The notes under the pieces are model-generated. The model had not been told where the DNA came from. It made no database searches and was given only the letters and a program-made list of their open reading frames with translations. From assembly GCA_040954595.2 (NCBI GenBank), contig CM082582.2:7936001-8000000 (forward strand): a DNA stretch of 64,000 bases, read 5' to 3'. The position numbers were made by a program, and so were the translations under genes. The stretch is from Balanoglossus misakiensis. Lineage: Eukaryota > Hemichordata. This document shows, in pieces, positions 52,601-64,000 of the stretch (positions are counted from its first letter, which is position 1; the number at the start of each line of letters is the position of its first letter).

Positions 52601-55600
52601 AATTTACACCTTAGCTATAAACTTGATTTCACCATATTGTCTATTGAAGCAGTCGTCTTAGAGCTGGTCATCGTTCACTCGCATGGGTCGTTAACTTGAC
52701 TACAGTCTCCACTAACTAACTTGTGCGGGAACTGTCTATTGTCTTGTGAAAGTTGCCCACAACTTCAAAGTTCAAAACCTGGCCGACGATCATAGTGCAT
52801 GTTATGTCATCGTAGATGTTGCAGTAGTCATAAAGGGTTAACGTGATTGGATACTTCCCCGATCTGTGGGAATAACATGCAGACACACAACGTACTGTAG
52901 TCTTTAACCCTGTCACCCCCGTTTCCTGTATAGAGCTCCATCTTCACCATAGGAAACGATGGGTTTGGACCAAACCATGATGGTGAAAGGGTTACACACT
53001 TCGCAGTACAAGGCTGTTTGTCATGCACAAGCTTGCATGATCTCTAGAATCAGGACACGTACACCCCAGTCTTTAAGAAGCTGTCATATACCCTGTACAA
53101 CTTCATATAAGCGCACTGATTGCTTGGCAAATCTTCGCTTTGCCTTTTGTAATTTTAATCCAATGAAACAATTTGCTTCCAGACTAATTAAATTTGGAAA
53201 ATAACCCTTTAATAATACTGTGCTGTCTTGAATAATGAACATCTAGGAAAAGTGGTTTTCAGTGTAACTAATGGTAAATGTCTGCTTGAATTGAAATGCG
53301 AAAAGTCTCTTTTAGATTAAGGTAGTGTACACCTCGAAAATCAAAGTCTCAAACTTTCTCTCATATTTTGCTTAAGGGTTAAATTATTCTATCTGAAAAG
53401 TAGGAATTAAAAAAGGGGGTGGTCACCATGCAAAATCTTGAGTGACAAACCAGAATTATGTCTAATCTGAGAAGCAGAAGACAGAATTCTACCTGGTTGC
53501 ACAAACTCATTACTCGGTAATCACTTACTACCCTAAAACATATCAGCGTCTTCAGTTCAACTATTAGTGGCAATTTGTCGATAGATTATCCTAATTTGAG
53601 AGATTATCTCTCTGTCTCAGTCAAAGATTTCATGTTTTCTGAAAACTTATCTGTTTCTGTTGTGTTACACTGTGGGCAGGTCATATTCAATATTGTGTCT
53701 GATCCTTCCTATCATGTTTAAAGGGTAACTCATCATAAGGACTAAGATAGGTAATTTGATAAACTACCAGTGGTACTCGTACAATGTACATGCCGTTTTG
53801 CATCAGATGGATTGATGTCAGCCGTCTGCAATCATTCCTCAGAAGTCTGTGAAAATCCTTCGACCCAAGGTAATTGCTTCTTCATGCTCCCACTAACTTA
53901 ACAATTTATACTACCGTTTCCTTAATAGTGGCAGGACCAATTTGAGAGTCTGGGCTTCTATCCTGTGATTCATTTACTGGTTTTATAGGCTCGTAGTGAT
54001 TCTATGCAATCTGCAATATTGCATCGACGGAATCAAGAGATTGTGCTAGTTGAATGCACGTATGCGTCAATTGTGTTCTGCAAGAGTTGAAAGACAGGAA
54101 ACAGAACAAAAAGTCACCTAAACAAGGAACGCACGGAAACTGGAAAAATTATGAACATCCAAGACATATTGCATTCAATGGAAATAAAATAAAGAGAGAT
54201 GCCAACAGTCACCTCAGATTCATCAAATGCCTGTCAAAAGGCAATCTTGTAGATCCTGAGATCAGTAAACCTTTGCAGGACAGGGGACAAGTGTTAAACA
54301 ACCCTGGTCTATAGACATCAGATTGCATAATAGAATGTATTGCAACCTATCGACCAATGCTATTACAAGTGTCTAACAGCAGATATAATACAGAGCAAAA
54401 AACTACATAATCGCTACTGTCAAAGAGAGAGATTGAACCTCACATTATCTGGCTATACACACCCTGCCAGAACCATAACAACAACTGCTGCACATAAGGC
54501 ACAAAAACTGCATGGAAATCAATGTGTGGAGTCACGTTCCATTTCATATTACATTGATCAGTATTAAATCATCCGGTAAACTGAAATAATTATGATTGAC
54601 AGGTTGCATCTAAAATAGATGAATTGTAGGCTAAAGGCATTAGTGCCTAAACGGAGGTACACAGTCGTGGTGCCGAAATGGAAAGACTTTATTCTACCTT
54701 AATTTTGTGTCTCTATCTAGAGTGATTTGTTGAGATGAGTCAAAGTGTTCTGATCAATATTTCTCAAAATCAGAGGCTGTATGCGGGACACTTTGTGCCT
54801 AGTAACATAGATTATGTAACTCAAGCCATGTTGGAAATTTTACAAAAAGTCTTTCTAACATCAGTTTTGCTATGGCAATCTGGAAGAACAGATACCCATG
54901 CTTTTGTGTATCTAATGTCTAATAGCTTTATTGCACGTGACATCCTTGCAACTGTATGAACCTTAATGCAGTGAAAAAGTTCAATCTACAGTGCAGAGCG
55001 AAAAACCCCTCCTGGTGACATACCCCACATTTGTAGAGATGTCTCCCTCGGTGAACAAGAATAAAAATGAACTCATAAAAACTACAAAAGAAGTCTCCAG
55101 GAAAAAAAAGCATAATTTTCAACCGCCCGAGGGTATGGTAGTGATAAATGTGACATTCTGAATGTTCGGGCATGATCCTTGGCGCGCAGTGACTATGCAC
55201 TCACAGCTTGAACTGGGCAAGAACTGCCATGGATTCCCATATATTGATATGAATAAATAACACTTGAAGAACCTTCACTTGAATAATTTAGAAGAGCTCC
55301 AGGCAAAAGTTATGAAGAATTGACATAGTTAAATGTCATAATGTGACTACGATGGTTCATTTAGTAGATGTGATTTGTCTTGGATATATTTCACCCCCCC
55401 CCCCCAAAAAAAAGACATCAACGAAGCTAATACTGCCTGCTTCTATTCTCAGCTACTCTTCAAATCACTCCTAGTAATCGGGGTAATGAGCGAGAACCAA
55501 TGATATGAGAAAAATATTTTTGGAAATTATACCTAGGGGAGACTATCAAGTGAAATTTTATTTTGATGAAATTATGGCAGGTATTTTTTGTGGTGACTTT

Positions 55601-58600
55601 AATAATAATGAAAATTTACAACAACAACGTCACAGAGGCAATGCGTTGAGTGGATATTGATATGTTAACCGTGTTTCTGAAGAAATAGGTTGTGTTATGG
55701 TATGGGGCCAGTGTTGTCCGAATTCTGTCGATAATTCACGAGAGTTATGATGTTGTAAATCACACTTTATGGAAACAGAACGTACAGAGGTAATTACTAG
55801 CATTAAGCATTAAGACTACCACAGGTACCATTTGATCTATTCCCTCCCTCCCCCATTTCACTTATTCTTTGAATAGTACATCGTACTCAAAAAATAATAA
55901 ACATACTAAACACATGCATAAAAATGAAAAGTGAAATTAAGGAATGAGTGATCTGCAGAAGGCTATTTGCTAGACACACCAAATGTCCACAAAGAACATC
56001 AATATTTTCCCATAGTATTTTGGTAATTTCCTTCAAAAAGCCATTACTTTCACTACGTTTACCCTGATTATGGTTCTCAGAATAAAGCAAACAGTTATTT
56101 TATTCCATTACGTACAAATGATTATTTAATAACAATATTTACGTGGAATATATCTGCAGGCTGGATTAGAGCAATGTCGTCTTGCTGAAAACCGCTCTTG
56201 TTTGAAGAAGTGAGGCATCGTGAATAACTTGTCATGTGGAACAGAAATGATGAAAGTGAAGGCATCCCTTGGTAGATGATGTTATGATATCAAAGATATT
56301 TTTTCCTCAACGGTATGGATTTCAGATTGAAGTGATGGTCCACTGGATTTGATCTGATAATAAAATCAGAGGAATCGCTACACGTATGTACAGTTTCGTA
56401 GTCATGTGATTGTCTTGTGCAGGTGAAGAGATCACTTGATAGAGCATTTCTGTCATTTATTTCCGATGCAATAAAGATGAGCGTAAGAAAGTCATCATTT
56501 TCCCTCCAAATGACAAGATATATACCTTCAGGAACATCACATCAGGAACAGTCTCTATTTAATTTTTCAATAACCACAATGCAAAAGAAATGAAAACTAC
56601 TGCAGTACTCATCCAAGAAATACATATTTTAAACCCTGGTTTATGGCATGCCATAAGCCATGATGTAATGTACCGGTCGGTATATAAGACCCATCGCTCA
56701 AATACTGCGGTTATGAACATAGTGCGTTCACCAGATTTACAAATTTTATGATTGAGGCGTGGCAGTTATTGTGTTCGACAATGAAACTATAAACCAATAA
56801 ACGTATGAGCGCAGTGATCTGATGGCAAATCCCAGCATTAAGTTCATCAAGTGGTGCATTTGCAGAATTTTATGACAGTGGGAAACACCGATACACAATC
56901 ATAAAATGTTTATTGAGACTGGCGATTAAATTCCGTGCCGTTGCTGCCCTGGCTGTTGTTTTCTTTCAATGTTATTCCGCGAAGTTTGATTAAAACGAGA
57001 CGAAACCCACCTTGACCACCGTCGGCAATTAGTCTACCCGTGCGACCTGAAACATGTGCGGCTCGCGCGCGGAATTGTGTAGGCTTTTGCATGAGCCGCT
57101 GCTAGCTTCGACGGTGTCATCTCAACTATCACTCATCCGACACGTGTGACAGCCCGTTCAATGTCCGCTGTCCATCCAATTTTCTGTGAATGCCAGCTTT
57201 AAACGCCGCTCGGATGTGCGTTAGTTCTTAAATGGGTCTCTGGGTGTTGATTCTGGGTGGCAACATTGTTTCAATTTCACCCCGCGTCTCGCAATGAATA
57301 GCTCGTTTACAAAAGAAAGATTAAATTAGAACCCTGAAACGTGGAAACTGGAGTAGAGGTTGCGAAAGTTAATTTGCGACCAAGGCACGCATTATTCCCT
57401 TAAGATTGTGACATCATTGGAATGAAAACATACAAAAATTGGATGAACATGACTTTTTTATAGTTTGAGTTAATTGTAATAGTTTAATGCATCAGTAAAT
57501 TAGACGTTGCGTGCGTCTCTTGTATAAGAATTTAATGCACTTTTTGGTTTCAAATCGCTTTCAATTAGCACATTTGTGCAACCCCTTTTTCAGTGCAATT
57601 TAACCATCAGTCACTTCCAAGACGTTTCGCTAATAGCTCTGTAGAAAACGTTTCTCTCTCAGGCTCGGTGCAAATTATACAGTTGTGTAAAAATGCTATA
57701 GCCGAAACGTCAGCTCAAGTTCCGCCTGAATGGTAAATAGAACCCGAGCCACCGGCTACGTTTAATGTGGCCCTTGCTCTCTCGTGTCAGTTCATGGCCA
57801 CTTCCCGTGTGATTTAGAGACGTGTGCCTATCTTGGCGAGAAGTCATTTCCAAATACCTCGCAGGTAAAAGCTCCAGCGTACTCATTACACCTGCCCTCG
57901 ATGACCTTTTCGAAACCATGAGCTATTTATGAGGATATATACCTTTAAATAGGAAAGTCGGTCACCACCTTTGCAATACACAGCGCTGGGAAAAAATGCA
58001 AACTTGCCAGAGAATATAGATCTTCATATAACTTAACCGCACACGTTCTAAGCTTTAGTGAAGATTATCTCGACTTGTGTGATATTAAAGTTTGAGTTCA
58101 GATTCAGCACGACGGCATTATTGTTCCAGGATATAAATGACTATTTATGTTTGTGGGTTGGATCTTTGTTCCAAAATCATGGAGTGACGTAAACACCAGG
58201 ATGTTAAATTAACTTCTCTGCAGCGATGCAGGATATGATTGCAACAGCCACGCGGCCCAGTAAATGAACTTCGTATTAAAATTTCACACTCCTACTGGTT
58301 TCGTGCGTCCTTTCTCGCCAGAACTCTAAATATAACCCAGGTAATTTCCCATGAAAGAGTGTCGACTGCCGGTCTGAATGAGCGCCTCGATTGATGTACG
58401 TTAGTCCGTTTGATGAAATAATGACTGGTTCAAGTTCTCAGTAACGCAATTTATTTTCCCGTGGCAATCGTTCAATGGTTCTACGTTGCACACCTCTGCC
58501 TGCAGACTGCATTAATTAAGGCCATTAAGCTTGCTTTCTCTGATCTGTCCACTTCAATGAAACTCTTCCAGAACGAAGTCTGAAAACATAACCAGTGCTC

Positions 58601-61600
58601 CATACATCACTGTGTGCATTGATTTTCGGGCATTTATCTCCCTCTGTCTCACACAAAGCATTTCAGTATTTTGACCGAATTCCTGTATTTCATGTACCGT
58701 ACATGTAAAGTGGTTTGGGATCTATGAGAACATTTCTGCTACCCCTAATAATGCCTGCACTGACTGATATGATATACACCAATGAGGACCTTGGTAAAAA
58801 ATTTACTAAACGGTCATGCACCACCCTTAACAAAACCACTGAATACTAGTATTCTGTTTGATGACACGTATTCAGGTTGTAAACGTGCCGCAGTGAGACA
58901 GCGATTCACGATGGCTGCAGGGAAATCCACCTTTCAGCATTGGCTGATTGCTCGTTTGATCCAAAGGCATTGGAAAGGATTTTAACGAGCTGTCAGCGCA
59001 CCCAGCTAAGACTCTCGGAGATCTCGCAGTTACATGTGAGAATCTTCACAGAGTACAGCAGCTGGTGTAATGGACTAACAATGTCTTCATCTGGCGCTTC
59101 ATGCAGTCAGACTTTTATTGCCAATAATTTCCTGTCTGGTTAATACATAACGCTAGTGTTGGGAGATGGCCATTTTCTACCACTTAGGCATTCTGTAAGC
59201 ATACGCAATTGTCAGTCATTGACGGAGAATCATTAATGGTGATATTGCATGCTTCCCAGGCTGCATGCTGATGTTGCGCGGAGCTGCTTCGTCTTTATTT
59301 TTTATCACATCATAATATACTTACAAAATACAGCCATGTTTGGATGCAGGCTAGATATGTCCATCATACTTTCGATGTGAGTCATGTAGTACGTGTACAG
59401 AGCACATTACGTCCATACATGTCTGTATTTCTACGTAAAACGTAGTGTATGTTGCATACATTGCACATGTATCATAAATACATAATCTTGTAGGTAGCCG
59501 TATAGATCACTGTGCAAATGAATACAAAGTTGTCCTGTATATGGTGAGAATATGTACAAGGAAGACATATATTCAAACCATTCTTCTCTTAGCAATCCAT
59601 CATTTTTGAGACCTTGCAACCAGAATCAAATAAAGAATGAATGTTGGTCTAATGGGAAGAAACATACTGTGATGATGAAGATTATCACCCGTTTGAGATT
59701 AGAAAAAAGTGAACACACAGCAGGCACTCAAATTTGTCTAATTCTCGTTCGGAATACCAAGTCCGCCAATACCAATACATGTCCATTTGTAGAAGATGTT
59801 GTTTTTAATAGGCAGCCTTCTGAGAACAGATAAGCAGTCATGTCTCTCACTAGACTGGAATGTGAGCACCATAAAACAGGCAAAGTATAATTGCTGCATT
59901 TTGACAAATTTAGACGACAGTTTACATGCTGCGTAATGAAGGCTCTTGAATCATCATGATTTTCTTCCTTCTCATAGGCCGTAGACTTCATTCATAGAGG
60001 TTATGGTACATACCAGAAACTGTTATCATAATATTTTCACACCATGCACAAATAAATACATGAAAAATCATTGGGAAACATTTAATTGTACAATGAATAA
60101 TAGAAAGATGATCGTGGTGTTCACATTGCTAAGTGATGATAGGCAGTTCCCCCCCCCCCCCCCCCACAGAATTCACTCAAGTGTCGGATCAAATTAAGTT
60201 CAATCTTTGCAGACGCCTTCAGTTTGAGCATCCTTATCGTTTAATGACAATGCGTTCTCATTTAATAATTCAGTGTATCGCTCATCGAGTTTTCATGTTG
60301 CAATCTAGCTGCACTTTTAATGACCCGAGCTACATCAGAATGTAGAACACCTGAGTGACGGCTTTCTTTCAGTAAATTTCTGACAGCATACAGTGTTGAA
60401 ACAGATCAACTTAACAGTTGTACTTGAACTGCAAAGTGCAAAGAAATTGATTTCACCGCCTCCGGGTGTTGACACAGACTCAACTGATAGGCCGACAAGC
60501 CCATTTGATACTGTCAACACACACTTGAGGTGCCTATCGTATTAGCTCTGTAGCCTGGAGCTCGACTAGTGACCCAGACACTATGACACCATTCTCATTT
60601 TACATATATGTGTAGTGTACTTGTCTCGTCAATTCTTAGTTTAGCAGTGTAAACATACACCAATATCTGATAGCTTACGACGTGTAAATTGTTAAATAAA
60701 CTATTGAAGTCCATCAGCATGGCACACCTGTTAAATCGTAAAAGAAGCCATTTGATTGGTTCGTTTTGTTTATTAAAGAAAACAAGTCCTGATTGGGTCC
60801 TTTTTGTTTGTTAAAGGGGAAAAAATGGATACGCCTTAAATGATAGAAAGGGGGTGTGTTTTAATAGACGACAAGTCTTGTATCTAAGGTTAAAATGTGT
60901 GAATAGAAGAATAGTGTATCACTGCAAAAAAAAAACTGCTGTGTTTTCATTTCTGTAGCATATGTCACACAAATTGATGTGATGACACAGGCAGATATCA
61001 TATTAGTGCCTTTAGTGATAAAACGTCAGTATAAATAATTGATCAACTTTAGATGACACAGGAGGAAATTCCTGTCAATGCATAATGTCTGCGCAATGCA
61101 CTACATATGCCATCATCTGTCTTTCCAGGGAAATTTCTGACAGATTTCATTGTCAGTTCTGTAGGTATTGACGCTTGGAATATTAACCATATGATTTCTC
61201 AGTCAACCTGTTGTGTGCGTGGGTCTGTGTGACATTGTGAAGTGCATCTCTCTGAATGCATCTTACTCTCTCTACAGATGAAATGTGCTTCTAGCGCAGT
61301 TCATCATTCTCTGTAAATTTTCCTATACTGTGAAATTCCTAGTGTTAGAGTGTTATTTATCAGCAGTTTTTCAGTCTTGACAACGACTGGTATTATAAAA
61401 TGACAATTAATAAAAAAGGTAATTTTTCATGTGTTTTTTTCTACCATAAGAAATCGTGGGTTGTGAAATTATATAAAAGTTGGAGTTTTTTTGCAACAGT
61501 GGACGTGTTGTCGCGTAGCCGTCCCATGTGTGGGCTAATTTATCCTAATCAACTCTATCGTTATATAGTAGTGCCCGGCATATACATGACTGCAGTGGCG

Positions 61601-64000
61601 CCATATACTTCAAAATGCATGCATAGATCAGTTTTATGGCAACGGGGATCGCTAAATATCACCAGCATAAACATGATCGATTTAAAAAGTCACTGACCTG
61701 CGCTGTCAAGTCTGGAAATTCAACTTCCAGGAAAATGATCAATTGGATTGGATTACGGCATGTTATAATCCCTTCCATTACCACGGCACGGAATTAAGGC
61801 TAGGGTGCCTGGACAAGAACAGGAAATGAAACGGCACGGCCACCGACTATTCAAGGTGACATTTATTTAAGCAATCAAGAATCGTTTGAAAAGGGCCCCG
61901 GTTACAGGTGGAGTGGCGAAGCTGCTTGGAAATCAGGCCGGAGTTCTGTAAATTCCATTCTTTACGACCCGCGTTTAAAAAGAACGCAAATAGCTTTATT
62001 GGATAACGCTTTATTCCGGGTGATTTACGCGCCCTGACAGGGAAGACTTCGCGGCAGCCACGCGTACCGGCCGTCACGGTGACGTCTGATCTCGAAAGAG
62101 AAGAAAGAGAGATTCAAAACGGCCATTAGTGAACTTGCGCAGGGAGGTGTGATAAATCACAAGGCACAGGTGCGAGACCGAGGGCTTTTCATCAGAAGTT
62201 GAAAAGCGATCGGGCACAGGAAGGCATTGATCATGTTTGCCAGAAGCAGGAAGTCTTTTCCATTTTTACGCTGGCTTCACGTTCGGCCCCGGAGATTCTG
62301 ATTCTGTAATCAAAGTTCAATCAGAACTTTTGTGTGTAATTAAGACAGGGGACGCAAACGTAAAGATTGATCGGCGTAATATAGATTGATGACATAAAAG
62401 GCCGTAGGAATCTGTCCTCCCCAGTAGAACCTATCCCCAGATGTATTGGAAATTAAATGCGTCTTCACTGTCAGCTAATTTGAAATATGTTTTGCGAAAA
62501 ATATAACCAATAGTCCAGCTATTATGATGTAGTGCTTTGGCAAATGAGGCTGTTTCATTGTATATATGGAATTGCATAAATGCCTTGTGTGTAATATGCA
62601 TCGGATTACAAAGCATTTCGTCTTTTAATAGCTGCTGTGCTGTGTGTCCGTTTACGAAATCTTCATTATTCATGACAGGAGCCACAGCGTCTGTGACAGC
62701 TAGATCAATCTGGACCACACAGCCAAATAAAGCTTGCAGCATTCAATATCTGCCGTGGACGTCAAATATTGCTTGTTAAGTTTCGTGGTAATGTCTCTGT
62801 GAAATACCATTGGGTGTCTACTTGGTTGCTGCCCGAAGGGGTGATAAGAGTGTAGGGATATTTGTTGGCGTTTTCTGATGGTCTGGAAGCCTATCGTATA
62901 AACACAGATGTAAAGCTTTGAAAGTATTGTTGCCAGCAAATGGCCATAGACACGTGTGGTTGCATTAGCAAAAAGTTCAAGGTAGCTAGCTACATACATT
63001 TGTATTTTAAGACATCAAAGTGTGCACTTACACCTAAGTGTTTAAATCACTTTAAATCCATTATAATAAATTAATTATTAAATTTACGAAAGAGAGGTAT
63101 TGATTAAGAGTTATTGATCAAGGTTATCGTAAAATTCACTTATTGAAATTGACTTTGAGAGGTGTACCATACCTCAAGCTGGGAATTGTAATGTCCTTGT
63201 GACTGAACTTCATTCTGTGTGTTAGATTCCCCTTTGACTCTAAGTGAAAAGGTATAGGATAGGAAGAGTTAGAGTGTTTATGCTATGTGTTTGTGAAAAT
63301 CATTGATGTGCAACATAATATAAAAATCAGGAAAATGACAATATCCTAGCATTTTTAAATTTGGACAAGTTTGCCATCTCAAAACACGTACAATACAAGG
63401 AAAACATGCACAGACGAGCATAAATGTGTGTACTTCCTTTACATTTTGTACTGACGTAAGTGCAGTCCAGTCCCACAACCCCTACACATACCACAATGAT
63501 TAAAAATTGTATTTCTCGGCAAGATTGGGGAGAGATAGCGGCAGATTGTTATCATCAATCCGAACAAAGCCCATGCATTCCCATGCGGCCTGGTGTTGGT
63601 TTTTTCATAAACAAGAAAACAAGAGTATCGCAAGTGCGGTTTAACCCCCGACAATGGGACGTGGTAGTTTTTAATTTAAAGATACCAAAGTGATAAAGTG
63701 GCCACCCTGATTTGATAGGACAGGAATTCAATATCCTCGCGTTTATTAACAGCTTTATCAATTCATCATTTTCAGTTTTTCAGTGATTGGACATTTGTCA
63801 AGCAAGAGGAACCTGGCCCCCCTGCCCGTGAGCCAGTCTGTACTCTTGCCGACTTATTAAATGATAAATTGTCCGTGCTGAAGTCGTATCGATCTATACA
63901 ATGCAACCAAATTGCGATATTAAAATTTTGAGTTGTTTTTTACATATATATATAGTTTGCTGGCACATTATTAAAGTTAAACAAAATTCAAATCGTGGTA
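22623..64000 (+). CDS. FOG/ZFPM (u-shaped) GATA cofactor, 5' part, runs off right edge
   Basis: Four coding exons join in frame: 22623-22662, 36956-37140, 41869-41998, 44881-45096 (phases 1, 0, 1, 1), giving the first 190 residues. The N-terminus MSRRKQLNPKPLK is almost the FOG1/FOG2 start (MSRRKQSNPRQIK), the peptide that recruits the NuRD complex. Residues about 38-141 form a degenerate PR (SET-like) domain: KGVLFGPYNGRI, GKWMRRL, EEEEANLAVYQDGGKIWCQT. The last parallels the FOG2 segment with YSKGGQLWC. BCL11, SALL and other zinc-finger proteins share the start motif but lack this PR-like region, so FOG is the best call. Family members bind the N-terminal zinc finger of GATA factors through CCHC fingers and mostly repress in blood and heart development. 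No fingers are present before 64000, so the main functional part lies beyond the window. Confidence 0.85.
24126..24173. repeat. Tandem duplication, 24 bp x 2
   Basis: Two identical 24-bp units starting AATTTACATTTATTTAAATA, at 24126-24149 and 24150-24173. Confidence 0.95.
28547..28562. repeat. Poly-G tract (16 G)
   Basis: Uninterrupted G homopolymer in FOG intron 1, the only one of the long G/C runs with G on the plus strand. Confidence 0.95.
29042..29065. repeat. Perfect 24-bp palindrome
   Basis: Half-site AATTTTTGGTAC is followed directly by its reverse complement GTACCAAAAATT with no spacer or mismatch. Confidence 0.95.
31032..31058. repeat. (AG)n microsatellite
   Basis: 27 bases of uninterrupted AG repeat in FOG intron 1. 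Confidence 0.95.
36956..37140 (+). CDS. FOG coding exon 2 (acidic stretch and start of PR-like domain)
   Basis: Acceptor TTTGCAG, donor GTAAGA. Residues 14-75: an acidic run (EEEEIDTDELFEM) followed by SSGVCARKRVGKGVLFGPYN. This corresponds to the FOG1/FOG2 segment ending WGPF and, in other PRDM proteins, to the FGPY motif. Phase 1 in, phase 0 out. Confidence 0.85.
37141..41868 (+). other. FOG intron 2 (4.7 kb)
   Basis: AT-rich intron. Contains one reverse-oriented copy of the inverted-repeat element (38594-38665). No other feature is supportable. Confidence 0.6.
38594..38665 (-). repeat. Short inverted-repeat (MITE-like) element, copy 2, truncated
   Basis: Reverse-oriented copy: TTTGGTCCAAACC at one end, GTTGGACCTGTAAAGAGG inside, and GGTGGTGAAAGGGTTAA at the other end. 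The first terminal repeat (about 20 bp) is missing. Confidence 0.65.
41869..41998 (+). CDS. FOG coding exon 3 (middle of PR-like domain)
   Basis: Acceptor TTGCACAG, donor GTAAGG. Residues 76-118 contain GKWMRRLQSP and EEEEANLAVYQDG, matching the region of vertebrate FOG around the conserved Trp-Leu and the acidic AEAN stretch. Phase 0 in, phase 1 out. Confidence 0.85.
42010..42184. repeat. Composite MITE-like element, copy 3
   Basis: A 46-bp reverse fragment (TTAACCCTTTCGCCGCCATG then GTTTGGTCCAA, 42010-42055) is followed by a full forward unit (42093-42184, ending CCATGGTGATGACAAGG). The two outer arms are therefore inverted repeats of about 40 bp with about 80% identity. It starts 11 bases after the exon 3 donor. 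Confidence 0.65.
42291..42374 (-). repeat. Diverged MITE-like element, copy 4
   Basis: Contains GGCTGGTCCAAATAC, AGGTGGAACTGTACA and ends GGGGGTGAAGGGGTTGAA, in the order expected of a reverse-oriented unit but with many changes. Confidence 0.4.
44048..44107. repeat. Short CTGGAAA-type internal repeat
   Basis: Three spaced copies of CTGGAAA(G) alternate with CCTTG within about 60 bases. Probably a fragment of a dispersed repeat. Confidence 0.45.
44673..44718. repeat. Tandem duplication, 23 bp x 2
   Basis: Unit TGTAAACCTATGAATATA plus TGCAG is repeated at once with a single T/C difference. Confidence 0.95.
44881..45096 (+). CDS. FOG coding exon 4 (end of PR-like domain and linker)
   Basis: Acceptor TTGATTCAG, donor GTGAGT. 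Residues 119-190: GGKIWCQTLREIAEASNICV completes the PR-like fold (FOG2 has GGQLWC then TTTKAISEGEEL). A Ser/Cys-rich linker with no zinc finger follows. The PR-domain glycine-rich turn before the last strand is replaced by EASN. Phase 1 in and out. Confidence 0.85.
48378..48390. repeat. Poly-C tract (13 C)
   Basis: Uninterrupted C homopolymer in FOG intron 4. Confidence 0.95.
52914..52994 (+). repeat. Short inverted-repeat (MITE-like) element, copy 5
   Basis: Starts TTAACCCTGTCACCCCC, contains GGGTTTGGACCAAACCATGA and ends TGGTGAAAGGGTTA. It aligns with copy 1 along its length. Confidence 0.7.
55394..55405. repeat. Poly-C tract (12 C) followed by A8
   Basis: C homopolymer immediately followed by eight A. 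Confidence 0.9.
56641..56656. repeat. Perfect 16-bp palindrome
   Basis: TTATGGCATGCCATAA is identical to its reverse complement. Confidence 0.9.
60149..60165. repeat. Poly-C tract (17 C)
   Basis: The longest C homopolymer in the window. Confidence 0.95.
63753..63885 (+). CDS. Candidate FOG coding exon 5 at window end
   Basis: The open frame contains FSDWTFVKQEEPGPPAREPV then CTLADLLNDKLSVLKSY. The VKQE tetrapeptide fits a SUMO-acceptor motif (hydrophobic-Lys-x-Glu), and FOG proteins have KKEP-like segments between the PR-like domain and first finger. Acceptor AACAG at 63752 gives the phase 1 needed after exon 4. The better-looking TTTTCAG acceptors at 63775 and 63783 would need a missing intervening exon. 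The donor after 63885 (GTATCG) is weak. Plausible, not secure. Confidence 0.3.
63886..64000 (+). other. End of window, no feature seen
   Basis: AT-rich sequence. The frame of the candidate exon closes at a TGA near 63930. Confidence 0.4.

Larger units (their letters stand above)
45097..63752 (+). other. FOG intron 4 and possibly undetected exons
   Basis: About 18.7 kb without a confident exon. GC/CpG-richer blocks with no long frame lie at about 46550-47050, 49000-49450, 51150-51700, 56930-57340 and 61700-62310, separated by AT-rich DNA. It also carries three poly-C tracts, one element copy (52914) and a 16-bp palindrome (56641). Micro-exon-like segments exist (for example 53822-53869) but are not supported. 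Confidence 0.5.

Noticed and set aside
56424-56483. Exon-like segment with CTTGTGCAG acceptor and GTAAGA donor
   Set aside because: Open only in phase 0, which does not fit after FOG exon 4, and the encoded peptide is not FOG-like.
1-64000. tRNA, rRNA, CRISPR, operon or bacterial insertion-sequence features
   Set aside because: None seen; the spliced genes and repeat content are those of an animal nuclear genome.

Overview
This is a stretch of nuclear DNA from an invertebrate animal. The evidence is spliced genes with GT/AG introns that keep reading frame, large introns (one over 14 kb), AT-rich non-coding DNA with CpG-rich patches, microsatellites, and short dispersed inverted-repeat elements. 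The protein families are animal-specific: BANP with a BEN domain, a FOG/ZFPM GATA cofactor, a multi-C2H2 zinc-finger protein and a KDEL-type protein O-glucosyltransferase. Single FOG and BANP genes, with BANP close in sequence to the vertebrate protein, would fit an invertebrate deuterostome (hemichordate or cephalochordate type) or a slowly evolving lophotrochozoan. The sequence alone does not settle the species.

Layout. 1-1319 (minus): first two coding exons of a POGLUT2/3 (KDELC1/2) gene that runs off the left edge. 1320-3205: a shared divergent promoter region and BANP leader. 3231-6476 (plus): a complete nine-exon BANP coding region whose reconstructed frame is unbroken for 439 codons. 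6477-9272: convergent 3' region. 9273-12249 (minus): a complete two-exon coding region for a 929-residue zinc-finger protein resembling ZNF341. 12250-13660: its leader and CpG-rich promoter. About 13.7-22.6 kb: intergenic DNA with microsatellites and CpG-rich patches but no gene I can support. 22623 to the right edge (plus): the 5' part of a FOG/ZFPM (u-shaped) gene. Four coding exons are clear (22623-22662, 36956-37140, 41869-41998, 44881-45096) and a fifth is possible at the window end. They carry the NuRD-binding start motif and the PR-like domain. The FOG zinc fingers must lie beyond 64000.

Working together. Three of the four genes encode nuclear regulators; the fourth encodes an ER enzyme that O-glucosylates EGF repeats. 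BANP and the FOG gene ZFPM1 are also near neighbours on human chromosome 16q24.2, so their linkage here looks like ancient microsynteny. The BANP promoter holds an exact copy of the palindrome that vertebrate BANP binds, which suggests autoregulation. A short inverted-repeat element family (14-bp termini) is scattered through BANP and FOG introns.
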